A stretch of 64,000 nt of DNA from Taiwanofungus camphoratus (lineage: Eukaryota; Basidiomycota; Agaricomycetes; Polyporales; Taiwanofungaceae), in NCBI GenBank assembly GCA_003999685.1, contig CP021226.1:1178001-1242000 (forward strand). The letters run 5' to 3'. A model generated the notes under the pieces. The model was given only the letters and a program-made list of their open reading frames with translations, made no database searches and had not been told where the DNA came from. Of this stretch, positions 1 to 10,125 are shown one piece after another. Position 1 is the first letter of the stretch. Each line of letters begins with the position of its first letter. The translations under genes and the position numbers were made by a program.

Positions 1-543
1 AGTAGATCTGCTCATCATGGTCAGGAAATCTGAGTCTCGCGACGGCACATTTACATCTCGCAAATTGGCTACATTGTATATTTTCATACAAAAAGTTGAT
101 GAACATTTAGAATACTATTCAATTTTGTGAGGTTTCGTGATGTTTGTGGTGCTCGGGACAGGATTCTGCACTTCCAGGTCGTTTTGCACTTCCCACAGCA
201 ACAAGGCGCCAGGTCGCACGCGGAAGCAGAGTGCTATAAATAGATGCTAAAAATATCAGATTCGAGTGAGATGGCCAACTCTGCACAGATCGCGTCCGAT
301 GCACGCACACCCGTTGTCGCTCCCGCGCAGGACGCGAACCGTCTTCTGCGTGGCAAATCCCGCCTGCGTCGCCACCATCATCCTCCGTTGCAACCGGTGG
401 GGCGGTCGTGTCTTCTTTTTATCGCCTCGCCATATTACAGAAGTACTGCACCCTCGCTTCTAACGCCTGCCCGCGATCGCCTCAAATACCCGCACCCGGC
501 CAGCTCCAACTCGAACCTCGCGCGCCACCTCCGCAATCCACCC
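1..543. other. 5' flank of the CE1 esterase gene
   Basis: No gene recognised. A TATAAAT motif lies at 235-241, about 300 bases before the esterase start codon, which is far for a core promoter in this compact genome. It may belong to a long leader or be chance. Open frames through 244-540 continue into the esterase first exon but carry no signal peptide or conserved motif upstream of 544, so they are taken as leader. Confidence 0.4.
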
Positions 544-2143
544 ATGCTCCTCCCACCGCACTCCTTGCCCCTTGCGGTGCTGGCCGCCGCCGCCATCTTC
601 GTCGCTCCTGCCCGTGCCTCTCCCGGCTGCAATCTCTCCTCCTCTCCGTGGCAGTTCGACAGCACCGGCCACGCCAACCAGACCATCGGTGACCGCTGGT
701 ACTACGTCCACCTCCCCCCCTCCTACCAGCAGAACGTCTCCCACCCCGTCGTCCTCAGCTACCATGGCTACGGCGAGTCCGCACCCATACAGGAGTACAT
801 CTCCGGCCTCTCCGACGACTCTCTCCGCATCAACAACACCGTGCGTCCTCGTGCTCGCCACCCTCTGCTTTCTTTCTGACCCACACTGCTCCCCGTCGTG
901 ACACAGGGAATCATCTCCGTCTATCCCCAGGGCGCGTACGGCCCAGGCAGACACGGCAATGAATCCGTCTCCGCGTGGCAAGGCGCCCCGTATGCCGCAG
1001 TGCGTCTATCCGCTCCTGTCTCCTCCAGCCTGTCCCTGAACCTCAGCGCATCGGAACAATAGCCAGGTGTCAATGATGTGCGTCGCTCTCCGTATACCTA
1101 TTGTCCACCACGCCTTGGCTGACGCTCCTGCCAAGATCGATTTCACGCTGGACGTCCTCCAGGACCTGCAGTCGAACCTCTGCGTGGACACCAACCGGAT
1201 ATACGCCTCCGGAAAGAGCGAGGTGAGCCGCCCCGTCCCCTCAGACACACCGTTCCTCACATGACATCTCACCCAGGGTGGCGGCTTCGTGAGCACTCTC
1301 CCCGTTCATCTCTTTCGCGCCCCCGCGCGCACTCACCGCTGACCCGCAGACGAACCTGCTCGCGTGCAAGAACACCACGTCGTCCGTCATCGCCGCGTTC
1401 GCGCCCATGTCAGCCGCGCTCTACGAGGGCACGCTCCCGTTCGACGGCTGCGACACGGGCGCGATGGCCGTGCCCATCATCAACTTCCACGGCCTCGCGG
1501 ACCAAATCGTACCGTACGGCGGGCGCTTCGCGGACAAGGAGGGCAACAGGAGTTGTGAGTCCGATCTCATCTCATCACACATCCCATCCCATCACACACG
1601 TCCTGCCTCCCGCGGGTTCATCGTCCGCCCGCACGGGATGGAACACCACCACCCCAACTCCGTTCTGACGCACTGACGCCCCCGCCCGCAGACGCGCTCC
1701 CAAACATCACGATCTGGCGCGAGACCTGGGGCACGCGCAACGGCTGCCCGTCGCAGGACGCGAGCCGCGTCTCCGACGTCGCGCGCCTCGACTACACCGC
1801 GTACGTGTGGGACTGCTCGCAGGCGGACGCGCGCGCGGTCATCCACGGCTACTCCGTCGCGGGCCTCGGGCACTCGTGGCCGAGCACGCTCGGGCTCGAC
1901 AAGCAGAAGACGCCGTTCAACGCGACGAACGAGTACATCGTGCCGTTCTTCGACCTCTACACGCTGGACGTCCGCCCGAACGCGTCTGGCCAGGCTGGCG
2001 GCGGCGGCGGCGGCCAGAACGCGAGCTCGGGCTCCTCGGGCGCGGCGGGCAGCCAGTCGGGCGCGCTGCGTGGATCAGACGTGCGTGCGCTCGTGCTCCC
2101 GGGTGTTGTGTCGTGCGCGCTCGCGCTGCTCTCGCTCCTTTGA
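544..2143 (+). CDS. Secreted CE1-type esterase (feruloyl esterase / PHB-depolymerase-like), probably GPI-anchored
   Basis: Predicted extracellular serine esterase of the alpha/beta-hydrolase CE1 group, which hydrolyses ester bonds in plant cell wall or polyester substrates; the exact substrate cannot be read. Seven exons (544-840, 907-999, 1063-1077, 1136-1222, 1277-1288, 1350-1554, 1692-2143) give 386 residues. The start was chosen because a hydrophobic signal peptide (MLLPPHSLPLAVLAAAAIF) follows it at once. Visible family marks: YHGYGES near the oxyanion hole, nucleophile serine in GKSEGGG (split by an intron), aspartate in GLADQIVPY, histidine in GLGHSW. The tail has a Gly/Ser-rich spacer with a run of six Gly codons, then a hydrophobic C-terminus (VRALVLPGVVSCALALLSLL), the usual layout of a GPI signal. 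The 12-base exon 1277-1288 encodes GGGF next to the active serine. Sure of the fold, not of the substrate. Confidence 0.8.
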
Positions 2144-3244
2144 CGCACTGCGTGCAGTCGCCGTACATCGTTCCTTTCCCTTTCCCTTCCCTTACCTTGC
2201 CCTTCCCTTGCCCTTTAGATGCTAGACTTTAGATTTAGATACCTACAGCACGAACACCTTGATGGATCCTAATGCGCGGAGCTGTGTAGGAACATGTCCA
2301 GACTGCCTTCGTTTATCATGCCCGCGTGCCGAAGATGCATGAGCGGCGCCCGCCCCAAACAAGGGGATAGTACTTTTTGTATAGACACCTCGTGATGCAC
2401 GATCTCTTGGATCCTCCGGAGCACTGGCAGGCTCTCTGGATCGCGGGACACAGAACGTAAATCCGAAGAGACTGAGTGGCCATGCGATCTACATACCCTC
2501 AACGGCGCCTGTTCGTCCGGCAGGCGCAAACCAATCGAGTCCTGAGACAGAGTAGCGAGTTTGAGCAGCAGCAAGTGCTCCTTGGCCGTCATCCGCGCGG
2601 CCATCCCGAGTCCTGACTGGGGCGCAGCCAAGTGTTCCAGTAGATCGGAGACGATCCTGAACCCTTATATGTTTTTTCGATCCCACAAGGGATGGGCAAC
2701 TTCCCATTAATAAGTGGGGGCCGGGGAAAAGCAGGCCAACATTTGAGAACTCGGAGCGGTCGGGGAAGGATGTACGCAAGAGTTCACAGGTTCTGTAAGT
2801 TTCGGGCGAGAGCAGCCAAGGGGCGCTTGTTGTGGCGCAAAGATTGAGCTGCAGAGGATAAGATGATCAGTCTCACGAGCGCGCTGTCCACTTGCACTCT
2901 GAATCCTGGACACCCCAGGATGGGGTGCGGAATCCACTATCAATAGTCGAGTTGAATGGAAGACTGCAAGGTTTGACATAACACCCCCGGGAACGAGGGA
3001 GGGGTCTGTGTTACATGGGGTCCACTGGGTGTCTCGTCAATTAGGAAAGATAGTAATCCCCGGCTAAATCCTGAAAAGGAATCATTGATCGTACTCCTAA
3101 TGCTTGATCAAGATAGAGTCTACAGGCTACGGCACCTGTCAATGGATATCAGAAAATAAGGGGCAGTCAAGCACAATCACCAAGATTTTACATTGCCGTT
3201 ACAATCCAATTTTATTGAACGCGCCACCTTGTAAGAATCAGTGC

Positions 3245-3270
3245 AAGGCCCGTCCACCGTGACGGGCCTT
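3245..3270. repeat. Perfect 10-bp inverted repeat with 6-base loop
   Basis: AAGGCCCGTC (3245-3254) and its exact complement GACGGGCCTT (3261-3270) flank CACCGT. It lies about 90 bases before the dispersed repeat copy at 3361. The matching place beside the second repeat copy near 41100 does not hold this stem, so it may be unrelated to the repeat. There is no adjacent gene end for it to terminate. Confidence 0.6.
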
Positions 3271-3360
3271 ACGGTATCAGACTGGGAAGACCGCAATTTT
3301 CGTGTGCCTTTCCGTGCATATGCTTACGATAAGATACAGATTTTTATGACAGACCCTTAT

Positions 3361-3481
3361 TCACGGCAGACATGGGGGAATTGACAAGGGTCACGTAGTC
3401 TTAGCATACTTCAAAGATGGAAAGGAAGGTTCACAAGTTCATTCAAATATTGGCTTCGAGGCCAATCAGAGCACGAGATTA
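3361..3481. repeat. Dispersed repeat, copy A (about 121 bp)
   Basis: Matches 41171-41314 on the same strand over its whole length, with scattered substitutions and one roughly 25-base gap. Shared blocks include ACGGCAGACATGGG, TAGTCTTA, and the end block GGCCAATCAGA followed by CACGAGATT. Both copies keep a short hairpin; here it is ATTGGC and GCCAAT around TTCGAG. Family unknown, no coding content. Confidence 0.7.
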
Positions 3482-3907
3482 GACTCATGTGGCGGCTCAT
3501 GGCCACTCGATTCTGGAACGCCGTGGACTGTCCCACATTACCAAGTTCTACTAGGGTTGTTGAACAACGCGGTGTTCAAAGCACTTGAAGCTTGATGCAT
3601 GATGGTTCTTGTTGTTCGTCTAATTTCGTCCAACCCTATCTTTTTGACTTGATTTAGCTTGTGACAGCATTTCCACCAATTCCCCTCTCGTTCCTTAGTC
3701 CATTGGAGATGGCCCTTAGTGTGCTTGCGTTTGCGTGACGCGTGTCCACGTGATCGCGAGGTTAGTGCAAACGCCCCACGATACTAGGGCGTGGGAGTAG
3801 GTTGACAAGCTTTTGAGAATCATCTCACTGGCCCTGCTCGGCAGTGCCGATACAGTACATACCTCTAAGTGCTCCCATCTCTACGACCCAAGGTTCTCTC
3901 TGTGACG

Positions 3908-6310
3908 ATGATGAAAGGTGTGCACCTATCTATGCTGATGCTCGTACCTGTGTATGGCGCGGTCGCTGGTTCGGAATTGGTGCACATGCTAGGAGCTCAG
4001 GGTGTCAACCTCTGGAAATTGGAAGCAACCGCGGTGGCACGCAAAGGTTCCGCATCGTTTAAGCTCTCAGATGGTGTCACTGTCCAACAACCATTCGGAC
4101 TGCATGAGGACGCCCCGCCCGAGTTCCCAGAACACTGGTTTACTCAACCGCTTGACCACTTCTCCGACTTGTCTGACACCTTCCAGCAGCGTTACTGGAT
4201 CAACACCCGCTACTACAGACCGGGTTCTCGTGGTCCCGTTATTGTACTTGATGGCGGAGAAACCTCTGGAGAGAATAGGATACCTTTCTTGGATACCGGA
4301 ATTGTCGAGATCCTAGCCAAAGCAACGGGTGGGATAGGAGTTGTACTTGAGCATAGGTGTGTTAAGTTTTCAAGGACGTTGTTGACATCCTGACCGAGTC
4401 TCACGGTAAGATATTATGGTGGGTGTCTGTGGACGGAATATTGTCAATGTCATAAGGGTTTCAGTCTGCTCATGCCACATAACCGAATATGTAGGGCGTT
4501 CTATAGCAGTCTCCAACCTGACCACCGATTCTCTGCGGTAAGATTACCGTATTTGAAATTTTGATAGTAAGGTTAGATGGACAATGACTCAGGTTCCTCA
4601 ACAATGAGCAAGCTGCCGCTGATTCTGCCTATTTCATGGCGAATGTCAAATTTCCTGGCATTGGCGAAGATTTGACCGCCCCGAACACCCCCTGGATCTA
4701 CTATGGGGTTCGTACCTGGTATCTGACTATCTTGGGTGCTCGATGATATACTAATGTCGGTGTCTTCGACTCCAGGGTTCCTATGCAGGCGCACGCGCTG
4801 CGCACATGAGGGTACTATACCCAAATCTTGTATACGGAGCTATAGCATCGAGTGGTACTCTTCCTGTTATACTTGGCCTTTTTCCGTCCTGATTTGTCCA
4901 TAGGTGTAACGTTCGCGACTCTAGAGAACTGGGAATACGCGGAGATCATCCGACTTGCAGCTGACCCTGAATGCTCGGCCAGTTTGCAGACATCTGTCGA
5001 AGCGATAGACAACGTATTGTCCATTCCCGGTTTAAAACGGGTCCTCAAAGGCCTATTTGGTCTGGCGAGTTTGGAGCATGACGACGACTTTGTTTCTTTG
5101 CTTGAGGTCAACTTGGCCCCTTGTTTCAGAAAATCGCTGGTCTGACGTAGAATTTTACCTTTCAGAGCCCTCTTGGATACTGGCAGGGGAAGAATTGGGA
5201 TCCTGAGGTCGGCAGCACCGGATTTGATGAATTTTGTGACGCTTTAAGCCAGCCGTTTGTCGGAGATGATGGCGACTTTTCCGGTGATGGCTTAATCGCG
5301 TACGATGACGACGCTAAGACGGTCGCATTGCCAGGAGGTCTCAACGTTCCGTTGACTGTTTACAATTATGCTCGGTACGTCAAGGAGGTAAGCATGAGAA
5401 TGGAATTGTCCACTACCGCTATTGTTTATGATTCATTGTATATAAGCACCTTGTATCACGGTGCCCCGATGACCTATCGGTAGAAGAAGTGCGTCACACC
5501 CCGAAAATGCTATCGGCTCCAACTCATTGCTGCTATGTGCCAGTGTTTCGGGACGTATGATGATGCCAAATTCCAGGATACATCTTTGGATGAAGAATGG
5601 AGATTATGGCTCTTCCAAGTCTGCACGCAGTGGGGATATTTCATGGTAGGAGGTCTCCGAGCAGGTACCCGCAGTTTCTCTCACCCTATTTAGACCGCTC
5701 CGCCTGCGTATCACCCGCGCATCATATCTCGCCGGTTGACCCTCGAATACGAATCCAAAATCTGCCAGCAGGTATGTTCAGTACGAAGACTTATCGAATC
5801 AACATGTTGAGACCGGCTACCTGTGGCTCGTGTACATAGGCGTTCTTGGATGGTGAAAATTTCGTTATCCCATCCATGCCCAATGTAACTGCCGTGAACA
5901 TATTGGGTGGCTTCGGTATTGCTGCTGACAGACTTGCCATCATCGATGGGGAAGGTGCGTAAGATTGCACAAATGGAAACTCCCACTGATGTCGAAGGGT
6001 CGTCTTGCCAGTTGATCCCTGGAGACCCGATACACCTCACAGTGGATATGCCAAAAATCGCGAAGATACGATCTTGAGACCTTTCAAGCTCATTCCCGGT
6101 GCGTCACGTTCCTACCCTCTTCGAATTCGTAATGACCCTCGCCCAAATTAACACTTTACATATTCTATTGCAGGCGGCGTACATCACTATGACGAGTTCG
6201 GTCTTCGCAACATATCTGATGAACCACCGGAAATCGAGAAGATCCATTTGGAGATGATCGAGTTCGTCACAGAGTGGTTGAAGGACTGGAAGGCCGGAAA
6301 TCACGCTTGA
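3908..6310 (+). CDS. Secreted serine carboxypeptidase, peptidase family S28 (prolyl carboxypeptidase-like)
   Basis: Family S28 enzymes remove C-terminal residues after proline or cleave Pro-containing peptides, usually at acid pH. Thirteen exons give 559 residues, near the family's usual 500-560. A signal peptide follows the start (MMKGVHLSMLMLVPVYGAVAG); two adjacent ATGs (3908, 3911) are both possible. Seen in order: FTQPLDHFSD (typical N-terminal S28 block), DGGETSGEN, catalytic serine in GGSYAGARAAHMR, aspartate in VDPWRPDTPHS, histidine in GGVHHYDEF. The triad is complete. Exons include an 8-base one at 4411-4418. All introns are GT-AG and the frame is intact, so the gene looks functional. 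It is likely exported to digest proteinaceous substrate or self protein during starvation. The repeat copy at 3361-3481 lies 430 bases upstream. Confidence 0.9.
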
Positions 6311-6815
6311 AATACTGTTTCGATGTAAATAACTCTGGGGCAATCGAGCTGAGCCCTGAAGCTAGCTAGGTCTCGAGGTAGACCATGCTGGGCTCACCAC
6401 CGATGACCTTCGTATACTTTATTACCCTCTCATGATCCATTGCTAATTCCAACAAGACGAATGAATTTGGTGAGATCTGTATGGTACATAGATGAAAACC
6501 ACGGCGTGCGCATATGCATATGCATATGCTTAGGGGCACGTTGATACAATATTTACCCTAGACAACTGGTGTCGACAATGTCCGAGTCGACAGGGCTGGC
6601 TTCTATTTGATGCTAATACTTATGATTTATATCCACAACATCCCTACTATGCGTCTGGTCCGACCTAAGCAAGACCCGCCGAGACCGTTTGGACAGACTT
6701 CAGGCGGGATGATAAGAACTTTTCCCACTTGGACTCACTGCTGACAACACTGATGGCTGGTGCCGGTGACTCCATATCCTTTCTCGCCTACACTCCACGA
6801 CGTTGAGATCTGAGT
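6311..6815. other. Intergenic, S28 peptidase to sirtuin
   Basis: No gene seen. It holds a short perfect microsatellite of the GCATAT type at 6519-6538. The last part is the presumed sirtuin promoter and leader, without a clear TATA box. Confidence 0.5.
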
Positions 6816-8349
6816 ATGGGTGCTGAGCAGTCGAAATATGAAGGTCCGCCAGAGGTCCTGGAAGCTAGAGATCTTGCCTCAGTTGGGAGGTACATGAAGT
6901 CCGAGCAATGTAAGAATGTCTTCGTCATGGTGAGTAGATGAACTGTGACAGTGGACACTGACCCGTAATTTGATGATCCCGTTCAACATAGCTCGGTGCT
7001 GGTGGGTTCCTAAAACTCTTACGATTGTCTATTGCCCAGTGCCGAACGTTCTACTTCAGGTGTCAGCACATCTGCTGGGATACCTGACTTCCGATCCCCA
7101 GAAACAGGTCGGTAGGGGTTGCAAAGGCTTCGTTGAAGGCGTTTTGTATTAACAACAAAACCACTCATTGGCAGGTCTATATGTGAGCCATGGTCTGCGA
7201 TTCCGTTCACGAAATATACAGAGCGTTGCATCCAGGCAAACCTTGCCAAACTTAACCTCCCTTACCCCGAAGCCGTCTTCGAGATCAATTTCTTTCGCGA
7301 GAATCCCAAACCTTGTCCGTTTCAAGTTCGTTCTTATCGTTTCACAATCACTGATACGTGGCCTCGTCATGCAGTCTACGCTCTTGCGCGCGAACTTCTT
7401 CCAGGACGTTTTCGGCCTACACCTACGCACTCATTCGTTCGCCTGCTTGCCTCCCATTCACTCTTGCATACATGTTTTACACAGAACATAGACACTTTGG
7501 AGCGCCGAGCAGGAGTTCCAGCTGATCGAATTGTTGAAGCCCACGGCAGCTTCGCAAGCCAGAAATGTATTGAGTGTAGGACGCCATTCGATGGAGAGAG
7601 AATGAGAGAGTGTCTGAAGACAGGTCAGGTTGCGATATGCGAGGAGTGCGAGGGGATGGTTAAACCCGATATTGTCTTTTTTGGAGAATCAGTGCGTTCA
7701 GAGCCGCGAGGTCGTCTCAAGGCTTTAGAGGAATCGTATAGACTGACGCTCACTATCCTCCCAGCTGCCGCAACTCTTTCACCAGTCTGTCCCTAAGCTT
7801 TGCGACGCAGATTTATTATTTGTAATAGGCACTTCATTGACGGTTCACCCATTTGCCTCCCTTGCATCCTTGGTTCCTGCGCACAGTCCCCGAGTTCTTG
7901 TCAACCTTGACCCCGTTGGTGACTTCGGCAATAGGCCAGACGACGTCATTTGTTTGGGGAAATGCGATGAAGTTATCAGGGACCTATGCAAAGAGCTTGG
8001 ATGGGAAGAAGAATTGGAAACCGTCTGGAAGGAAACCGAGAAAAGTGTTATCGAGTTTGCCGAGGAGGTGCCTCAAGAAAGGCTACCAGAAACAGAAGCT
8101 GACCACGAAAAGCAGCAGCTGGAGGAAGAAGTGGAAGAACTCACAACGAAGGTTGCGCAGGCCCTAGACATGAAGGATGCGTCGGATGCCTACGATCGAG
8201 AAACCAGTGGAAGGGCGAGCTCTTCATTGGACGTAACGACTGGCGGGGAGGTACCTGTGCTTGACGATAAGCGCGACGCTTCGGACGAGCAGGGTGGGGA
8301 TGCTGTCACGGATCGCGAATGGGTCAACGTTGCCAAAGAGAAGTTATAG
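6816..8349 (+). CDS. HST2: NAD-dependent protein deacetylase (sirtuin, Hst2/SIRT2 type)
   Basis: Removes acetyl groups from lysines using NAD+; the Hst2 type is mainly cytoplasmic with nuclear roles in silencing and cell cycle. Seven exons (6816-6929, 6992-7001, 7060-7107, 7175-7182, 7236-7314, 7375-7691, 7765-8349) give 386 residues. Diagnostic blocks: GAGVSTSAGIPDFRSPETG (NAD site), TQNIDTLERRAGV, catalytic histidine in EAHGSFAS, zinc pairs CIEC and CEEC, KPDIVFFGES, GTSLTVHPFASL, and VNLDPVGDF. The C-terminus carries an acidic, Glu-rich helical extension after the catalytic core, as in Hst2 proteins. Exons 2 and 4 are 10 and 8 bases, so automated models may miss the NAD-binding loop. The gene ends 151 bases from the convergent hydrolase gene. 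Confidence 0.92.
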
Positions 8350-8500
8350 GCAAGTGCAGACGTCAGAAACTTATATGTACAGAATTCTCTGGCTGTGTGC
8401 GTTTAATATGATACTTTGTCCGTGACCGTCAGGATCCGCCTTGTATGTATCAACAGAAGTGTATCATGATATAACGCTGAGTGCAAGTACAAAATGGGTT

Positions 8501-9908
8501 TCATTCTGAGCCATCATCCCGTAGACATGCAACCAAGAAGTCCCTCACTTCATCAAATAACCCACCTTCCACGCCGTACCGTTCGTCCGCATTTTTCTCA
8601 TAATCGAAGGAGTGTTCCTTTCCTTCAATGATCCTGAGTGTTGCGTCAACCCCATTGCTGCGCAATAGCGAGTACATGTGCTCAGATTCCTTCACGAGCA
8701 CCGCCGAGTCAGCAGCGCCATGAACGAGGAACGTTGGGGGCCAAATAGATGTCACTCCGAATTGCGGAAACAGCGGCAGGTGCTCTGCAGGTATCATGGA
8801 TTTAAGGTCTACAGCCTCGTGACGGCTTCCCTCATCGCGCTTCCCTTGATTGAGAGAACGTACGTCTAATTCTCGTAGGGTAGCGCTCAAGCTGGGCTCA
8901 TGGTTGCCTGTGTAGTAGTCTAGATAAACGCCCAGCTGGAGATAGAGTCTTGCCAGCAGCATACGCGGGTTAGAAGGGTAACCAGGAGTAGGCGAAATTT
9001 CGGGGTGATAAGCCAGTGGTGAGTCCGAAGCGACGGCCAAAAGACGAGACGAAGGATACAGGTATTCCAAGAATTGTGTTGGGTCAAGAAGTTCGCGACC
9101 TCGGAAGAATACTGATGTCTTGGGAGAGACATAATGAGAAGACTAATGTTTGATAACTGTTAACTTTTGCTAACTTTCGATGACCAGACGGCCTACCAGA
9201 AATTGACCGCCCATCCCATACATTGATAGTACCGCTCTTGGCTTTGGAGTCGCATGCATAGCAGCAAGATATGCGCACAATCCGCCCGAGCTGGTGCCCG
9301 CAACTGCGAGAGCATTCGCATTGATTCGGAAGTTGGGGGTAGAAGAACATTGTGGAGTACGTTCTGCAACTGATTCGACATACCGATGTTGTAACAGCGA
9401 GTTGAGTTCATGGGAAATGAATCTGAACAAGTCTTTGATATCGGCAAGAATGTCGTGGCCCGTTGACGGAGGCATAAGCCTATATTCAGCAGATATAAAG
9501 ATGCATCCCGTAGACGAGATACGTCCTAGATGCTATCAGATATAAGAGACATGACTCCGTAGCACAAGACAGGAATTCTGGGAATAATCGGTATATTGAG
9601 GGGCGGGTCCACAGACACAACTTGATTGAATGTTTGATATGGAATCACGCACTTTGTAGCCAAGCGGGAAACCAGCTGGCCTTATTTCCAACTGTTAGCC
9701 CGCCGCCGTGAAAATACACCACAGCGGGAACCTGTAGCATACCAGGGCCCTCAGCGACTGAGATCTGCGGACCAGTAGGTTTCGGCTCTTCAAACATGTA
9801 CGGCCGATATACATCAACAGAAAGAGCTATCCCGTCTACATGCTTATATATGAAGGTAAAAGCATCAGGATGAAATGGTGGAATAGATAATGAATTCGTA
9901 GTCGACAT
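8501..9908 (-). CDS. Alpha/beta hydrolase, hormone-sensitive-lipase (AB hydrolase 3) type
   Basis: Predicted intracellular esterase or lipase; no signal peptide and substrate unknown. Three exons on the minus strand (9908-9653, 9525-9197, 9118-8501) give 400 residues. HSL-family marks are VVYFHGGG (oxyanion hole), ISAEYRLMPPS, nucleophile elbow GTSSGG, aspartate in VHGAADSAV and histidine in GKEHSFDYE. The start was taken as the first ATG giving MSTTNSLSIPPF ahead of the HGGG block; an in-frame upstream extension has no homology-like content. It is divergent from APC2 with 217 bases between start codons, an interval holding two ACGCGT sites. It is convergent with the sirtuin gene. Confidence 0.82.
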
Positions 9909-9972
9909 GGTTCTAGGAAAACCTGGCGCAGTACTCACGGATTTTTCTGAGCGCCCTTTTCGTGTCACTCGA

Positions 9973-9985
9973 ACGCGTGACGCGT
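9973..9985. promoter_or_regulatory. Two ACGCGT (MCB-type) sites between the hydrolase gene and APC2
   Basis: ACGCGT at 9973-9978 and again at 9980-9985, one base apart, in the shared upstream region of the minus-strand hydrolase and the plus-strand APC2. ACGCGT is the core bound by the fungal MBF (Mbp1/Swi6-type) G1/S factor. The distance to the APC2 start is about 140 bases. Binding is inferred from the motif only. Confidence 0.5.
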
Positions 9986-10125
9986 TGGTGGACGCGACGC
10001 AATGGGATATTGAAGATAGAAAGACCACTTGAAACATCTGGTGGCTGCTTGCTTTACGATTGAATTGTACCAGACACAGACTTCTCACCCATAGTATTGA
10101 CTCCTGGTAGTCTATGTAATGACCA

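Larger units (their letters stand above)
2144..3907. other. Gene-poor stretch with a degenerate repeat copy
   Basis: Begins with a pyrimidine-rich CCCTT-like tract (about 2170-2217), probably in the esterase 3' UTR. Minus-strand frames at 2269-2979 overlap one another. One can be spliced (donor near 2505, acceptor near 2430) into a short leucine-rich reading, but no family is recognised; it could be a decayed gene. A perfect 10-base inverted repeat lies at 3245-3270 and one copy of a dispersed repeat at 3361-3481. The last 200 bases before 3908 should hold the S28 peptidase promoter, including an ACGCGT at 3738-3743 and a CACGTG a few bases downstream. Confidence 0.4.

Noticed and set aside
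2170-2217. CCCTT-like pyrimidine tract as a telomere-like or regulatory repeat
   Set aside because: Imperfect and short, located in a 3' UTR; ordinary low complexity.
2269-2979. Overlapping minus-strand frames after the esterase gene
   Set aside because: One plausible intron but no start, no family resemblance and competing frames; left as a possible relic.
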